This document shows, piece after piece, positions 15,580 through 23,985 of a DNA stretch of 32,725 nucleotides. Where the stretch lies: the NCBI RefSeq assembly GCF_946222985.1, contig NZ_CAMIFY010000032.1, forward strand, positions 1 through 32,725, given 5' to 3'. The translations under genes and the position numbers were made by a program. A model generated the notes under the pieces. The model was not told the DNA's origin. It did not search any database and was given only the letters and a program-made list of their open reading frames with translations. The DNA comes from an uncultured Corynebacterium sp. (lineage in GTDB: Bacteria; Actinomycetota; Actinomycetes; Mycobacteriales; Mycobacteriaceae). Each line of letters begins with the position of its first letter. Positions within the stretch are counted from its first letter, which is position 1.

Positions 15580-17593
15580 GGCGGAGACGGGAGGCGCGGC
15601 CGAGGGCGAGGTCGAGTCCGGAGCCGGGGCTGAGTCCGTCGGCACCGACCGCGTCGAGGAACTGCTCGGCCACGCCGTCGCGGCCCTCGGCGGCAGCGAG
15701 CGCCCCGGGCAGGTGACCATGTCCCGGGCAGTCCACGACGCCCTCGACTCCGGCCGGCACCTCGCGGTGCAGGCCGGCACCGGCACCGGCAAATCGCTGG
15801 CGTACCTCGTGCCCGCGATCCTGCGGGCGATGGAGGACGGCCAAGCGGTGATCGTGTCGACCGCGACGATCGCCCTGCAGCGCCAGCTCGTCGAACGCGA
15901 CCTGCCGCGCCTGGCCGACGCCCTGGAACCGCACCTGTCGCGGCGGCCGACGTTCGCCATCCTCAAGGGCCGCAACAACTACGTCTGCCAGAGCAAGGTC
16001 GCCGAAGTGCCGCTCGACGAAGCCGACGGCGACGGGGCCGGCGGTCTCGGCGACACCGGCGCGTTGATCGACTCCTCGGCGCTGTCGCGCACCGCCGCGC
16101 AGGTCATGCGCCTGCGCGAATGGGCCGGCGAAACCGAGGACGGCGACCGCGATTCCCTCGACCGCGGCGTGGCCGACATGGCGTGGCGCCAGGTGTCGGT
16201 GACCTCGCGCGAGTGCGTCGGCGCCATGAACTGCCCGATGGGCGACACCTGCTTCGCCGAGGCCGCCAAGGCCCGGGCCGCCGACGTCGACGTCGTGGTG
16301 ACCAATCACGCGCTGCTGGCCATCGACGCGATGTCCGACGGGCTGATCCTGCCCGAGCATTCCCACGTCATCGTCGACGAGGCCCACGAGCTCGACGGCC
16401 GGATCACCTCCGTGGCCACCGAGGAGCTCACCGCCACCGGCATCACGATGACGGCGAAGCGGGCGAAGAAGGCCGGTGCCGCGGAGGAGGCCTCGGATCT
16501 CGAGGACGCGGCGGGGCTGCTCCAGGAGGCGCTGGTCGCGCTCGGCGACTCCGCCGTGGGCCGGTGGGACGAGCTGCCCCCGGAGGTCGGCATGCCGCTG
16601 ACCTCGCTGCGCGATGCGCTGTGGAAGACCCAGACCGCGCTGGCCACCGGCCAGGAGGGAGACGCCACCGAGCGTCAGATCGTGCGTGCGGCACTGGAGA
16701 ACATGCACGACGCCGCGGTGCGCATGCTCGCCCTCGACGACGCCGACGTGGTGTGGATGACCGATCGCCGGGTGCTCAACGTCGCGCCGCTGACCGTGTC
16801 CGATCTGCTGCGCGACCGCCTGTTCGGCGAGAACACCGTGGTGCTGACGTCGGCGACGCTCGCGCTCGGCGGCCGCTTCGACGCCATGGCCGCCACGTGG
16901 GGGTTGCCGAAGGGCCAGTGGGACGGCATGGACGTCGGCACGCCGTTCGATCCGGCGAAGTCCGGCATCCTCTACGTCGCCCGGCACCTGCCCAAGCCCG
17001 GCCGCGACGGCACGGACCCGAAGGTGATGGACGAGCTGGAGGGCCTGATCACCGCCGCCGGTGGGCGCACGCTGGGGTTGTTCTCGTCGCGGCGCGGCGC
17101 GGAGGCGGCGGCCGAGGAGATGCGCACCCGCGTTCCGTTCGAGGTGATGTGCCAGGGCGACGACGCCATCGGCAATCTCGTGGAGAAGTTCGCCGCCAAC
17201 GAGAACTCCTGCCTGTTCGGCACGTTGACCCTGTGGCAGGGCGTCGACGTGCCGGGGCCGGCGTTGTCGCTGGTGGTCATCGACCGCATTCCCTTCCCCC
17301 GCCCGGACGATCCCCTGTTGTCGGCCCGTTCGGACGCGGCCAATCAGGCCGGTCGCAGCGGCTTCATGGAGGTCTCCGCCACTCATGCGGCGCTTCTCAT
17401 GGCTCAGGGCGCGGGCAGGTTGCTGCGGTCGGTGAACGATCGCGGCGTCGTCGCGGTGTTGGACCCCCGCTTGGCGACGGCCAGGTACGGATCGTGGATC
17501 GCCGCATCCATGCCGCCGTTCTGGCGGACCACCGACGGCGCCACGGCCCGGAAGTCGCTGGAGCGGCTGGTGCAGCAGAGGTTCGGCAACTAG
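15572..17593 (+). CDS. dinG: ATP-dependent DNA helicase, DinG/XPD type
   Basis: 673 residues, superfamily 2, 5'-3' iron-sulfur helicase that unwinds forked, D-loop or R-loop structures in repair. Walker A is at about 68-75 (AGTGTGKS). Four cysteines for the 4Fe-4S cluster lie near 138 (NYVC), 215, 221 and 227 (ECVGAMNCPMGDTC). The DEAH box is VDEAHELD near 269, after VVTNHALLAID. Motifs of the second RecA domain include VLTSATLALGGRF, GLFSSRRGAEAA, GTLTLWQGVDVPG and GAGRLLRSVNDRGVVAVLDPRL. The start GTG 15572 lies inside the end of pncB (8-base overlap), so the two are cotranscribed. No exonuclease domain is present, as usual for actinobacterial DinG. Confidence 0.95.
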   Translation: MSEAETGGAAEGEVESGAGAESVGTDRVEELLGHAVAALGGSERPGQVTMSRAVHDALDSGRHLAVQAGTGTGKSLAYLVPAILRAMEDGQAVIVSTATIALQRQLVERDLPRLADALEPHLSRRPTFAILKGRNNYVCQSKVAEVPLDEADGDGAGGLGDTGALIDSSALSRTAAQVMRLREWAGETEDGDRDSLDRGVADMAWRQVSVTSRECVGAMNCPMGDTCFAEAAKARAADVDVVVTNHALLAIDAMSDGLILPEHSHVIVDEAHELDGRITSVATEELTATGITMTAKRAKKAGAAEEASDLEDAAGLLQEALVALGDSAVGRWDELPPEVGMPLTSLRDALWKTQTALATGQEGDATERQIVRAALENMHDAAVRMLALDDADVVWMTDRRVLNVAPLTVSDLLRDRLFGENTVVLTSATLALGGRFDAMAATWGLPKGQWDGMDVGTPFDPAKSGILYVARHLPKPGRDGTDPKVMDELEGLITAAGGRTLGLFSSRRGAEAAAEEMRTRVPFEVMCQGDDAIGNLVEKFAANENSCLFGTLTLWQGVDVPGPALSLVVIDRIPFPRPDDPLLSARSDAANQAGRSGFMEVSATHAALLMAQGAGRLLRSVNDRGVVAVLDPRLATARYGSWIAASMPPFWRTTDGATARKSLERLVQQRFGN

Positions 17594-17853
17594 TCCCCTG
17601 CTGTCCGGCTCCTGTCATCCGGCTTCTGGCCAGAGAACCAGCTGGCTCGGGGCCCACGAACCACCCGGTCCCGGCCCGGGCCCGCGAGCGATCCAGTTCC
17701 GGCCCTCCCCACGTCCATCTCGCCCACCCAATGGCCGTCCTTCCATCAGCGAGACGAGAATCACCCCGGACGCCTCACCTCGCCGCGGCAAACATGCAGG
17801 TGGCCGGGCGCGGGCCGGAGTCGCCTCGGGCGATTTCTCCCCGCTTGACCGGA

Positions 17854-17907
17854 TTAACCGTTCCGTCGCCGAAACCTCCACTGCGTTAACCGTCATTCAG
17901 TTACCAT
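17854..17907 (+). promoter_or_regulatory. Candidate promoter/operator with TTAACCGT direct repeats
   Basis: TTAACCGT occurs at 17854-17861 and 17886-17893, 32 bases (about three helical turns) apart, followed by TACCAT (17902-17907), which fits a TANNNT -10. The spacing suggests paired regulator binding on one face of the DNA near the ligase promoter. No factor can be named. Confidence 0.35.
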
Positions 17908-17924
17908 TCGACCAAGGCACCGCT

Positions 17925-18040
17925 GTGACCCACGGCACATGCCGGAGCATCGTGAGGTGCCGCTCGGCACACGCCCGGGCAACCTCGCAATGCCCCACGG
18001 CACACGCCCGGGCATCCCCGCGATGCCCCACGGCACACGC
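17925..18040. repeat. 33-bp tandem repeat upstream of the acyl-CoA ligase gene
   Basis: Units at 17925-17956 (32 bases, most diverged), 17957-17989, 17990-18022 and a partial fourth from 18023 to 18040. The best-conserved core is CCCACGGCACACGCCCGGGC. The period is a multiple of three and open in several frames, but the downstream gene has its own ribosome binding site, so I read the array as 5' untranslated or promoter-proximal DNA. Confidence 0.85.
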
Positions 18041-18077
18041 GAACTCGTGCCGGATACGTCGACAAACTGGAGGACCA

Positions 18078-19661
18078 ATGCCGCTGTACAGCCCCAACCC
18101 CGATGCCGTCATCCCGGACGAGTCGATCTTCGATTACGTCTTCGGCGACATCGCCCCGGAGCACGCCGACAAAGTCGCCTTCGTCGACTCCGGCGCCACC
18201 ACGACCTACTCGGAACTGAAGTCCATGGTCGAGGCCTTCGCCGGCGCGTTGGCCGCCCGCGGCATCGGCAAGGGCGACGTCGTGGCCCTGCACTGCCCCA
18301 ACTCCACGACCTTCGCGGTGGCCTACCACGGCATCCTCCGCGCCAACGCCGCGGTGACCACGGTGGCCACTCTGGCGACGGCCGAGGACGTCGCGAAGCA
18401 GTTGACCGCATCCGGCGCGAAGATGATCCTCACCACCTCCGCCATCGGCTGGGCCGGCACCAACGGCGCCGAGAACGCCGGCTTCACCGGCGACCAGATC
18501 ATCGGCCTGACCGGCGTCCACGGCATCTCCGAGATGATCGCCGAAGGCCACCCAGCCCCCGAGCAGGACATCGACCCGTCCACCGACGTCGCGGTCATCC
18601 CGTTCTCCTCCGGCACCACCGGCGTGCCCAAGGGCGTGATGCTCTCGCACACCAACCTCATCGCCAACCTCGTGCAGGTCACCGACGGCACCACCACGAT
18701 CCTCGGCGAGGACACCGTCGCCGTCACGCCGCTGCCGTTCTTCCACATCTACGGCATGAACGCCCTGCTCAACCTCCTGCTGCGGATGCGGGCCACGCAG
18801 TACACGATGTCGAAGTTCGATCTCGGCGACTTCCTGGAGATCATCCAGGACCACAAGGCCAACTTCGCCTTCATCGCTCCCCCGATCGCCGTGGCGCTGG
18901 CCAAGCACCCGGCCGTCGACCAGTACGACACGTCGTCGATGAAGACGATGCTCTCCGGCGCCGCGTCCCTCAAGGAGGAGCTGGCCAAGCAGGTCGAGGA
19001 TCGCCTGGACTGCGAGATGGTGCAGGGCTACGGCATGACGGAGATGTCGCCGGTCTCGCACCTGCGCGTCGGCGATGCGGCGCCGTTGAACTCCATCGGC
19101 ACCGCGGTGTGCAACACCGAGTTCAAGATCGTCGACGTCGCCTCCGACGACCTGCCGGAGATCCCCAAGCCCGACAGCGGCCACTCCGCACCGGGCGAGC
19201 TGTGGGTCCGCGGACCCCAGGTCATGCTCGGATACCTCAACAACGAGGAGGCCACGAAGTCGACGCTCCTCGAGGGCGGCTGGCTGCGCACCGGCGACAT
19301 GGCCGAGCTCGACGCCGACGGCAACACCTACATCGTCGATCGCCTCAAGGAGCTCATCAAGTACAAGGGCTATCAGGTCGCCCCCGCCGAGCTGGAGGCC
19401 GTGCTGCTCGAGCATCCGAAGATCGCCGACGCGGCGTGCTCCGGCATCATCGGCCGCGACGGCGAAGAGATCCCCAAGGCCTACGTCGTCGCCCAGCCGG
19501 ATTCGGGGCTGACCGAAAGCGACGTCATGGAGTTCGTCGAGCAGCGCGTCGCGCCGTACAAGAAGGTCCGCGCGGTGGAGTTCCTCGAGGCCATTCCGAA
19601 GTCGGCCACCGGCAAGATCCTGCGCAAGGATCTCAAGGCCATGGAGGCCGCGCGCGGCTAG
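18078..19661 (+). CDS. Acyl-CoA synthetase, 4-coumarate-CoA ligase-like
   Basis: 527 residues, ANL superfamily: activates a carboxylic acid to the acyl-AMP and then to the CoA thioester. Motifs in order: the phosphate-binding IPFSSGTTGVPKGVMLSH near 175-192, PLPFFHIYGMNALL, LSGAASLKEEL, the adenine-binding QGYGMTEMSPVSH, GELWVRGPQVMLGYL, GWLRTGDMAELDADG with the ribose-binding Asp, DRLKELIKYKGYQVAPAELE hinge, and PKSATGKILRKDL with the catalytic Lys. The fold and motifs resemble 4CL-like and medium/long-chain ligases; the substrate is not predictable from these. Start ATG 18078 has GGAGG four bases upstream. It stands alone, convergent with the PTH2-like gene, whose 3' end overlaps its stop by four bases. 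Confidence 0.93.
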   Translation: MPLYSPNPDAVIPDESIFDYVFGDIAPEHADKVAFVDSGATTTYSELKSMVEAFAGALAARGIGKGDVVALHCPNSTTFAVAYHGILRANAAVTTVATLATAEDVAKQLTASGAKMILTTSAIGWAGTNGAENAGFTGDQIIGLTGVHGISEMIAEGHPAPEQDIDPSTDVAVIPFSSGTTGVPKGVMLSHTNLIANLVQVTDGTTTILGEDTVAVTPLPFFHIYGMNALLNLLLRMRATQYTMSKFDLGDFLEIIQDHKANFAFIAPPIAVALAKHPAVDQYDTSSMKTMLSGAASLKEELAKQVEDRLDCEMVQGYGMTEMSPVSHLRVGDAAPLNSIGTAVCNTEFKIVDVASDDLPEIPKPDSGHSAPGELWVRGPQVMLGYLNNEEATKSTLLEGGWLRTGDMAELDADGNTYIVDRLKELIKYKGYQVAPAELEAVLLEHPKIADAACSGIIGRDGEEIPKAYVVAQPDSGLTESDVMEFVEQRVAPYKKVRAVEFLEAIPKSATGKILRKDLKAMEAARG

Positions 19662-20431
19662 GACCCCGGCCGCGCCCGCTTCGAGTAGCGCCCGCCCGTG
19701 ACGGACACCGTCGCGGCGCCGGGCGCTATTTCCGTGAACCCGGCGTCGTGGACGACCACGTCGACGTCGCCCTGCGCCGGCAGTTCGGCCCGCGGCACCT
19801 CGCGCACGTGCAGCGGGAATCCGTCGCGCGCCCACGCCCAGGCGGCGTCGACGTCGAGGACCGCGGCGAGCAGCATGGAGCCGTGCCCGACCTGCGCGGC
19901 GGTCTTGCCGACCGTCATCCCCAGGTCGGCGTCGACCCAGATCACCGGGGCGCCGTCGTCCGGATCGACCGGGGCGGGTGATTCGTCGCGGGGCAGTTCC
20001 GTGCCACCGATCTGCAGCTTTGCGACGAGCACGTCCTCCCCGCCCACCGGGGAAGGCGTCAATGCGCGCGCCGAGGCGCCGTCCACGGTCGCGGTGACGC
20101 CCGGCAGCAGATCCTGGGCCCGTTGCCAGTGCGTGTTGCGCGCGCGACGGGCGATCTTGCGGATGCGTGCGCCGTACCAGGTGCGCAGATCATCGGATTG
20201 CACCGCGCGCTCGTCCAGGCAACACGCGACGACCGCGGTGGCGGCGGCCTCCAGCAACGCCGTGCGTCCGGGCCGTTCGGGCTTGGGCATGTGCAGGATG
20301 ATCGGCATCGACCACGGCTCGTCCTCGCCCGGGTCCCGATCCTGCGGCTGCGGCAATGCGCCGTGCGCCTCGGCGAACCAGGACGGTGGAACGGAGACGT
20401 CGGGCACGGGGCCGTCGTCAAGCGAACTCAC
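19658..20431 (-). CDS. Peptidyl-tRNA hydrolase PTH2-like protein
   Basis: 257 residues. The C-terminal half holds the PTH2 signature VIWVDADLGMTVGKTAAQVGHGSMLLAA, where the GK-x-AAQ-x-x-H pattern includes the catalytic residues of archaeal/eukaryotic-type peptidyl-tRNA hydrolases. The N-terminal half (WFAEAHGALPQPQDR, PIILHMPKPERPGRTALLEAAATAVV, a basic IRKIARRARNTHWQR helix) is an actinobacterial extension not found in the roughly 120-residue Pth2 core. It presumably releases peptides from stalled tRNA, beside a Pth1 encoded elsewhere. The GTG start at 20431 overlaps the serB stop by four bases, so it is coupled to serB. It meets the ligase gene tail to tail with a four-base overlap. Confidence 0.85.
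   Translation of the reverse strand: MSSLDDGPVPDVSVPPSWFAEAHGALPQPQDRDPGEDEPWSMPIILHMPKPERPGRTALLEAAATAVVACCLDERAVQSDDLRTWYGARIRKIARRARNTHWQRAQDLLPGVTATVDGASARALTPSPVGGEDVLVAKLQIGGTELPRDESPAPVDPDDGAPVIWVDADLGMTVGKTAAQVGHGSMLLAAVLDVDAAWAWARDGFPLHVREVPRAELPAQGDVDVVVHDAGFTEIAPGAATVSVTGGRYSKRARPGS
20413..20423 (-). repeat. Dispersed 11-mer GCTTGACGACG, coding copy
   Basis: Exact copy on the minus strand inside the first codons of the PTH2-like gene, encoding part of SSLDDGP. Confidence 0.5.
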
Positions 20432-21723
20432 TGTTCGAGGGGAACACGGCGGAACGTGCCGTGCTCCAGATCCGCGTCGTCGATCTCGTCGCGGGAGATC
20501 CCGAGGATGAACAGCACCTCGTCGAGGAAGGGGGTGTTGACCGAGGTGTCGGCGACCTCCTTCAGCGCCGGCTTGGCGTTGAAGGCGATGCCCAGGCCGG
20601 CCACCGACAGCATGTCGATGTCGTTGGCGCCGTCGCCGACCGCGACGGTCTGGTGCATCTGCAGACCGTGCTCCTCGGCGAAGCGCTTGAGGCTGCGGGC
20701 CTTCTCCTGGCGATCGATGACGTCGCCGATGACGCGACCGGTGAGCACGCCGTCGACGATCTCGAGGGTGTTGGCGCGGTAGAAATCCAGGTCCAGATCA
20801 CGGGCCAGCGGCTCGAGGATCTGGATGAAACCACCCGACACCGCACCGGCTCGGTAACCCAGGCGCTTGAGGGTGCGAATCGTCGTGCGGGCGCCCGGGG
20901 TCAGCTCGATGGACTCGCCGACCTCGGCCAGCACCGACTCGGGCAGCCCCGCGAGGGCCTTGACCCGCTCGTGCAGCGACTCCGCGAAATCCAGCTCGCC
21001 GCGCATGGCGCGCTCCGTCACCGCGGCGACCTCCGCCTCCCGGCCGGCATGAGCCGCGAGCATCTCGATGACCTCGCCGGTGATCAACGTCGAGTCGACG
21101 TCGAAGCAAATGAGGCGCTTCGACCGGCGCTGCAGACCGTCGCGCTCGATGGCGACGTCGAAATCATGGCGCAGGGCCAGCTCCGCCAGCGCCTTGCGCA
21201 GCGGCACGCCCGCGCCCGGCGTCGGATCCGGGATCGAGACCTTGAGCTCCAGGCCGGTGACCGGGTAGTCGGCGATGCCGCGGATGGTGTCGATGTTCGC
21301 GTCGTAATCGGCCAGCGTCTGGCCGACGGCCGCGATGTCCGCCGCAGTGAGGGGATTGCCGAGCACGACCACGGCGTGCGAGGAGGCGTGGCGCGTCGAC
21401 TCCGCCGCACCGACCTCGACGTCGACGGTCATGCCGTGGACCTGCAGCGTGTCCTTCAGACCGGCGGTCATGGTCTCGAGGCGGTCCTCCGCCACGCCCA
21501 CCAGCGCGCCGAGAGACAGGCGCGACCGGAACAGCGACTGCTCCACGTCGAGGACCTGGGCGCCGTGGGCCGCCAGGACCCGGAAGAACGACGCGGAGAC
21601 GCCCGGACGGTCGGGGCCGGTGGCGGTCACCACGACGGGCACGAGCCCCTCGGGCAACGCCACCGTCTCGAAAACGGGGGCGGCGGATTCGGGGACGGCG
21701 GGTACCTCAACCTTGTGTTCCAC
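20428..21723 (-). CDS. serB: Phosphoserine phosphatase with N-terminal ACT domain
   Basis: 431 residues from GTG 21723. Last step of serine synthesis: phosphoserine to serine. An ACT domain spans about 28-105 (VTATGPDRPGVSASFFRVLAAHGAQVLDVEQ), with a second ACT-like stretch to about 170. The HAD phosphatase domain follows: motif I CFDVDSTLI with nucleophile Asp near 208, the GAVSGGFIQILEPLA Ser motif, the conserved Lys in RQEKARSL, and GDGANDIDML. The ACT region may sense an amino acid. A GTG at 21729 is also possible, but the GATAAT -10 on the minus strand ends seven bases before GTG 21723, matching the leaderless spacing seen elsewhere here. The PTH2-like gene is coupled downstream. Confidence 0.95.
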   Translation of the reverse strand: MEHKVEVPAVPESAAPVFETVALPEGLVPVVVTATGPDRPGVSASFFRVLAAHGAQVLDVEQSLFRSRLSLGALVGVAEDRLETMTAGLKDTLQVHGMTVDVEVGAAESTRHASSHAVVVLGNPLTAADIAAVGQTLADYDANIDTIRGIADYPVTGLELKVSIPDPTPGAGVPLRKALAELALRHDFDVAIERDGLQRRSKRLICFDVDSTLITGEVIEMLAAHAGREAEVAAVTERAMRGELDFAESLHERVKALAGLPESVLAEVGESIELTPGARTTIRTLKRLGYRAGAVSGGFIQILEPLARDLDLDFYRANTLEIVDGVLTGRVIGDVIDRQEKARSLKRFAEEHGLQMHQTVAVGDGANDIDMLSVAGLGIAFNAKPALKEVADTSVNTPFLDEVLFILGISRDEIDDADLEHGTFRRVPLEQ

Positions 21724-21774
21724 GCCCACGATTATCCCACGGCCCCGAAACGACCACGACTTCGGGGCCGTGGG
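21723..21774 (-). promoter_or_regulatory. serB promoter with a 14-bp inverted repeat
   Basis: On the minus strand GATAAT (21736-21731) lies seven bases before GTG 21723. Immediately upstream is a perfect 14-base inverted repeat, arms 21736-21749 and 21761-21774 with an 11-base centre, so the near arm touches the -10 and the repeat covers the -35 to -10 spacer. It could be an operator, or a second terminator hairpin stopping read-through from ctaD. Confidence 0.55.
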
Positions 21775-21839
21775 CCGTGCCTGCGGGGCGGGGTGTCGCG
21801 ACGGGCGGTGGGACGCAAGCGCGCCCCGGGCATGACGAA

Positions 21840-21869
21840 GGCCCCCGCCGGGAGGAACCGGCGGGGGCC
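21840..21869. terminator. Terminator hairpin downstream of ctaD
   Basis: A perfect 12-base GC stem (21840-21851 against 21858-21869) with a six-base loop, 34 bases past the ctaD stop. On the minus strand TTCGTC follows the stem. It separates ctaD from serB. Confidence 0.75.
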
Positions 21870-21903
21870 AAAGTGCGCGTAGTCTGCGGCAGCCTGTCGA
21901 AGC

Positions 21904-23604
21904 TTAGAGCTGGCGACCGACGTGGGCTTCGGAGCGCATGCGCTCGACCATGTGCGGGTAGTGCAGCTCGAACGCGGGGCGCTCGGAGCGGATGCGCGGC
22001 ATGGAGACGAAGTTGTGGCGCGGCGGCGGGCAGGAGGTGGCCCACTCGAGGGAGTTGCCGTAGCCCCACGGATCGTCGACCGTGACGACCTCGCCGTAGC
22101 GCCAGGACTTGAACACGTTCCAGATGAACGGCAGGACCGAGACGCCCAGGACCGCGGCACCGACGGTGGAGATCATGTTCAGCGTGGTGAAGCCGTCCGA
22201 CTCCAGGTAGTCGGCGTAACGACGCGGCATGCCCTCGTTGCCCAGCCAGTGCTGGACCATGAAGGTCAGGTTGAAGCCGACGAACGTCAGCCAGAAGTGG
22301 ATGTGACCCAGCTTCTCGTCCAGCATGCGGCCGGTCATCTTCGGGAACCAGAAGTAGACGCCCGAGTACGAGGCGAACACCAGGGTGCCGAACAGCGTGT
22401 AGTGGAAGTGCGCCACCACGAAGTAGGTGTCCGAGACGTGGAAGTCCAGCGGCGGGGCGGCCAGCATGATGCCGGTCAGACCACCGAAGAGGAAGGTCAC
22501 GATGAAGCCGAGGGCGAAGACCATCGGCGTCTCGAAGGTCAGGTGACCGCGCCACATCGTGCCCAGCCAGTTGAAGAACTTCACGCCGGTCGGGACCGAG
22601 ATCAGGAACGTCATGAAGGAGAAGAACGGCAGGAGGACCGCGCCGGTGACGAACATGTGGTGCGCCCAGACGGCCATGGACAGGCCGGCGATGGACAGCG
22701 TCGCGAAGACCATGCCCGCGTAGCCGAACAGCGGCTTACGGGAGAACACCGGGATGACCTCCGTGATGATGCCGACGAACGGCAGCAGCAGGACGTAGAC
22801 CTCGGGGTGGCCGAAGAACCAGAACAGGTGCTGCCACAGGATGGCGCCGCCGTTGGCCGGGTCGTAGATGTGGCCGCCCAGCTTGCGGTCGTAGAGCACG
22901 CCCAGGGCCGCGGCGGTGAGGATCGGGAAGATCAGCAGCGCCAGGATCGAGGTCACCAGGATGTTCCAGGTGAAGATCGGCATGCGGAACATGGTCATGC
23001 CCGGTGCACGCAGGCACAGGACCGTGGTGGTCATGTTGATGGCGGAGGCGATGGTGCCCACGCCGCCGACGCCGACGCCGACGATCCACAGGTCCGAGCC
23101 GACGCCCGGGGAGTGGATGGAGTCCGACAGCGGCGAGTACATGGTCCAACCGAAGTCGGCGGCACCGCCCGGAGTCAGGAAGCCGGACAGCATGAGGATG
23201 CCGCCGATGGTGGTCAGCCAGAAGCCGAAGGCGTTCAGACGCGGGAACGCCACGTCGGGCGCGCCGATCTGCAGCGGCAGAACGTAGTTGGCGAAGCCCC
23301 AGACGATCGGGGTGCCGAACAGCAGCAGCATCACGGTGCCATGCATGGTGAACAGCTGGTTGAACTGCTCGTTGGACAGGAACTGGAGACCCGGCTGGAA
23401 CAGCTCGGCACGGATCAGCAGGGCCATGAGACCACCGATGAAGAAGAAGGTGAAGCTCATGATGATGTACATGATGCCCAGCTTCTTGTGATCGGTCGTG
23501 GTCAGCATGTCCCACGCCCAGCTGCCCTTGCGTTCGTGACCGAACGGGTCGGGCCGATCCGCCGCGGCCACCTCTTGGCCGGGGCGGGGCGCTACTGCAG
23601 TCAT
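21904..23604 (-). CDS. ctaD: Cytochrome c oxidase subunit I (aa3 type)
   Basis: 566 residues, about twelve membrane segments. Catalytic subunit of the respiratory aa3 oxidase: takes electrons from the cytochrome bcc complex, reduces O2 and pumps protons. Ligands are in place: the low-spin haem His in FTMHGTVMLLLFGTP, HPEVYVLLLPFVG with the CuB His and cross-linked Tyr, WAHHMFVTG with two CuB histidines, and VVAHFHYTLFGT with the haem a3 and haem a histidines. The D-pathway pattern near NYVLPLQIGAPDVAFPRLNAFGFW is present. Start ATG 23604 has AGGAGGAAGA directly upstream. It is monocistronic: terminator downstream, own leader upstream. Confidence 0.98.
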   Translation of the reverse strand: MTAVAPRPGQEVAAADRPDPFGHERKGSWAWDMLTTTDHKKLGIMYIIMSFTFFFIGGLMALLIRAELFQPGLQFLSNEQFNQLFTMHGTVMLLLFGTPIVWGFANYVLPLQIGAPDVAFPRLNAFGFWLTTIGGILMLSGFLTPGGAADFGWTMYSPLSDSIHSPGVGSDLWIVGVGVGGVGTIASAINMTTTVLCLRAPGMTMFRMPIFTWNILVTSILALLIFPILTAAALGVLYDRKLGGHIYDPANGGAILWQHLFWFFGHPEVYVLLLPFVGIITEVIPVFSRKPLFGYAGMVFATLSIAGLSMAVWAHHMFVTGAVLLPFFSFMTFLISVPTGVKFFNWLGTMWRGHLTFETPMVFALGFIVTFLFGGLTGIMLAAPPLDFHVSDTYFVVAHFHYTLFGTLVFASYSGVYFWFPKMTGRMLDEKLGHIHFWLTFVGFNLTFMVQHWLGNEGMPRRYADYLESDGFTTLNMISTVGAAVLGVSVLPFIWNVFKSWRYGEVVTVDDPWGYGNSLEWATSCPPPRHNFVSMPRIRSERPAFELHYPHMVERMRSEAHVGRQL

Positions 23605-23669
23605 TCTTCCTCCTGACTACGCGACTTCCCCGAAGTTCACAGGGTCGTCAAAGTTTTATGGCTGCCTAG

Positions 23670-23705
23670 ATGTTAGAGGACGTGGACCTCGATGTGCGAG
23701 TCCAC
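23670..23705 (-). promoter_or_regulatory. Candidate ctaD promoter with overlapping inverted repeat
   Basis: TAACAT on the minus strand (23675-23670) is a fair -10, giving a leader of about 60 bases with a ribosome binding site. Just upstream an inverted repeat with one bulged base, arms 23682-23691 and 23697-23705 with centre ATGTG, would cover the -35 region and could bind a regulator. Confidence 0.4.
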
Positions 23706-23940
23706 CTCGCGCTACCTGGCCGAGTCTAACCCCGACCTGTGAAAATGTTAAGGCGAATAATGGGGTGGGGGGTATCGGAATCTCCTGGCCCGCGACCGCG
23801 AACTTGCTGAGAATTCCCTTAGCCTGCGGCAATGGGGCCCACGATTGTGATTTCCGACATTTTCACCGCCCTCTCCCCCGCGTCACCCCCGCCGCCGAAC
23901 CATGCCAAACGGCTGCTCGCACGGCGAAAATCACGCAGCC

Positions 23941-23985
23941 GACGACGCCCCGGCACCGCACGATCGGCGGCGACGGGGCGTCGTC
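23941..23985 (-). terminator. Candidate terminator downstream of nrdF
   Basis: A perfect 12-base stem (23941-23952 against 23974-23985) with a 21-base loop, about 90 bases past the nrdF stop. On the minus strand a GATTTTCG follows shortly. The right arm merges with a copy of the 11-mer GCTTGACGACG (23982-23992). The long loop lowers confidence. Confidence 0.5.

Larger units (their letters stand above)
17594..18077. other. 484-bp intergenic region upstream of the acyl-CoA ligase gene
   Basis: No gene supported. The first 250 bases show nothing beyond GC-rich sequence and an imperfect TCCGGCTCCTG/TCCGGCTTCTG duplication just past the dinG stop. From 17854 there are two TTAACCGT copies and a TACCAT box, then the 33-bp tandem repeat, then the ribosome binding site of the ligase gene. 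Confidence 0.6.

Noticed and set aside
17615..17896. Possible 93-residue minus-strand protein downstream of dinG
   Set aside because: No recognisable domain or ribosome binding site; composition looks like random GC-rich DNA.
17901..19835. Long open frame antisense to the acyl-CoA ligase gene
   Set aside because: Low-complexity translation without any motif, against a clear ANL-superfamily protein on the plus strand.
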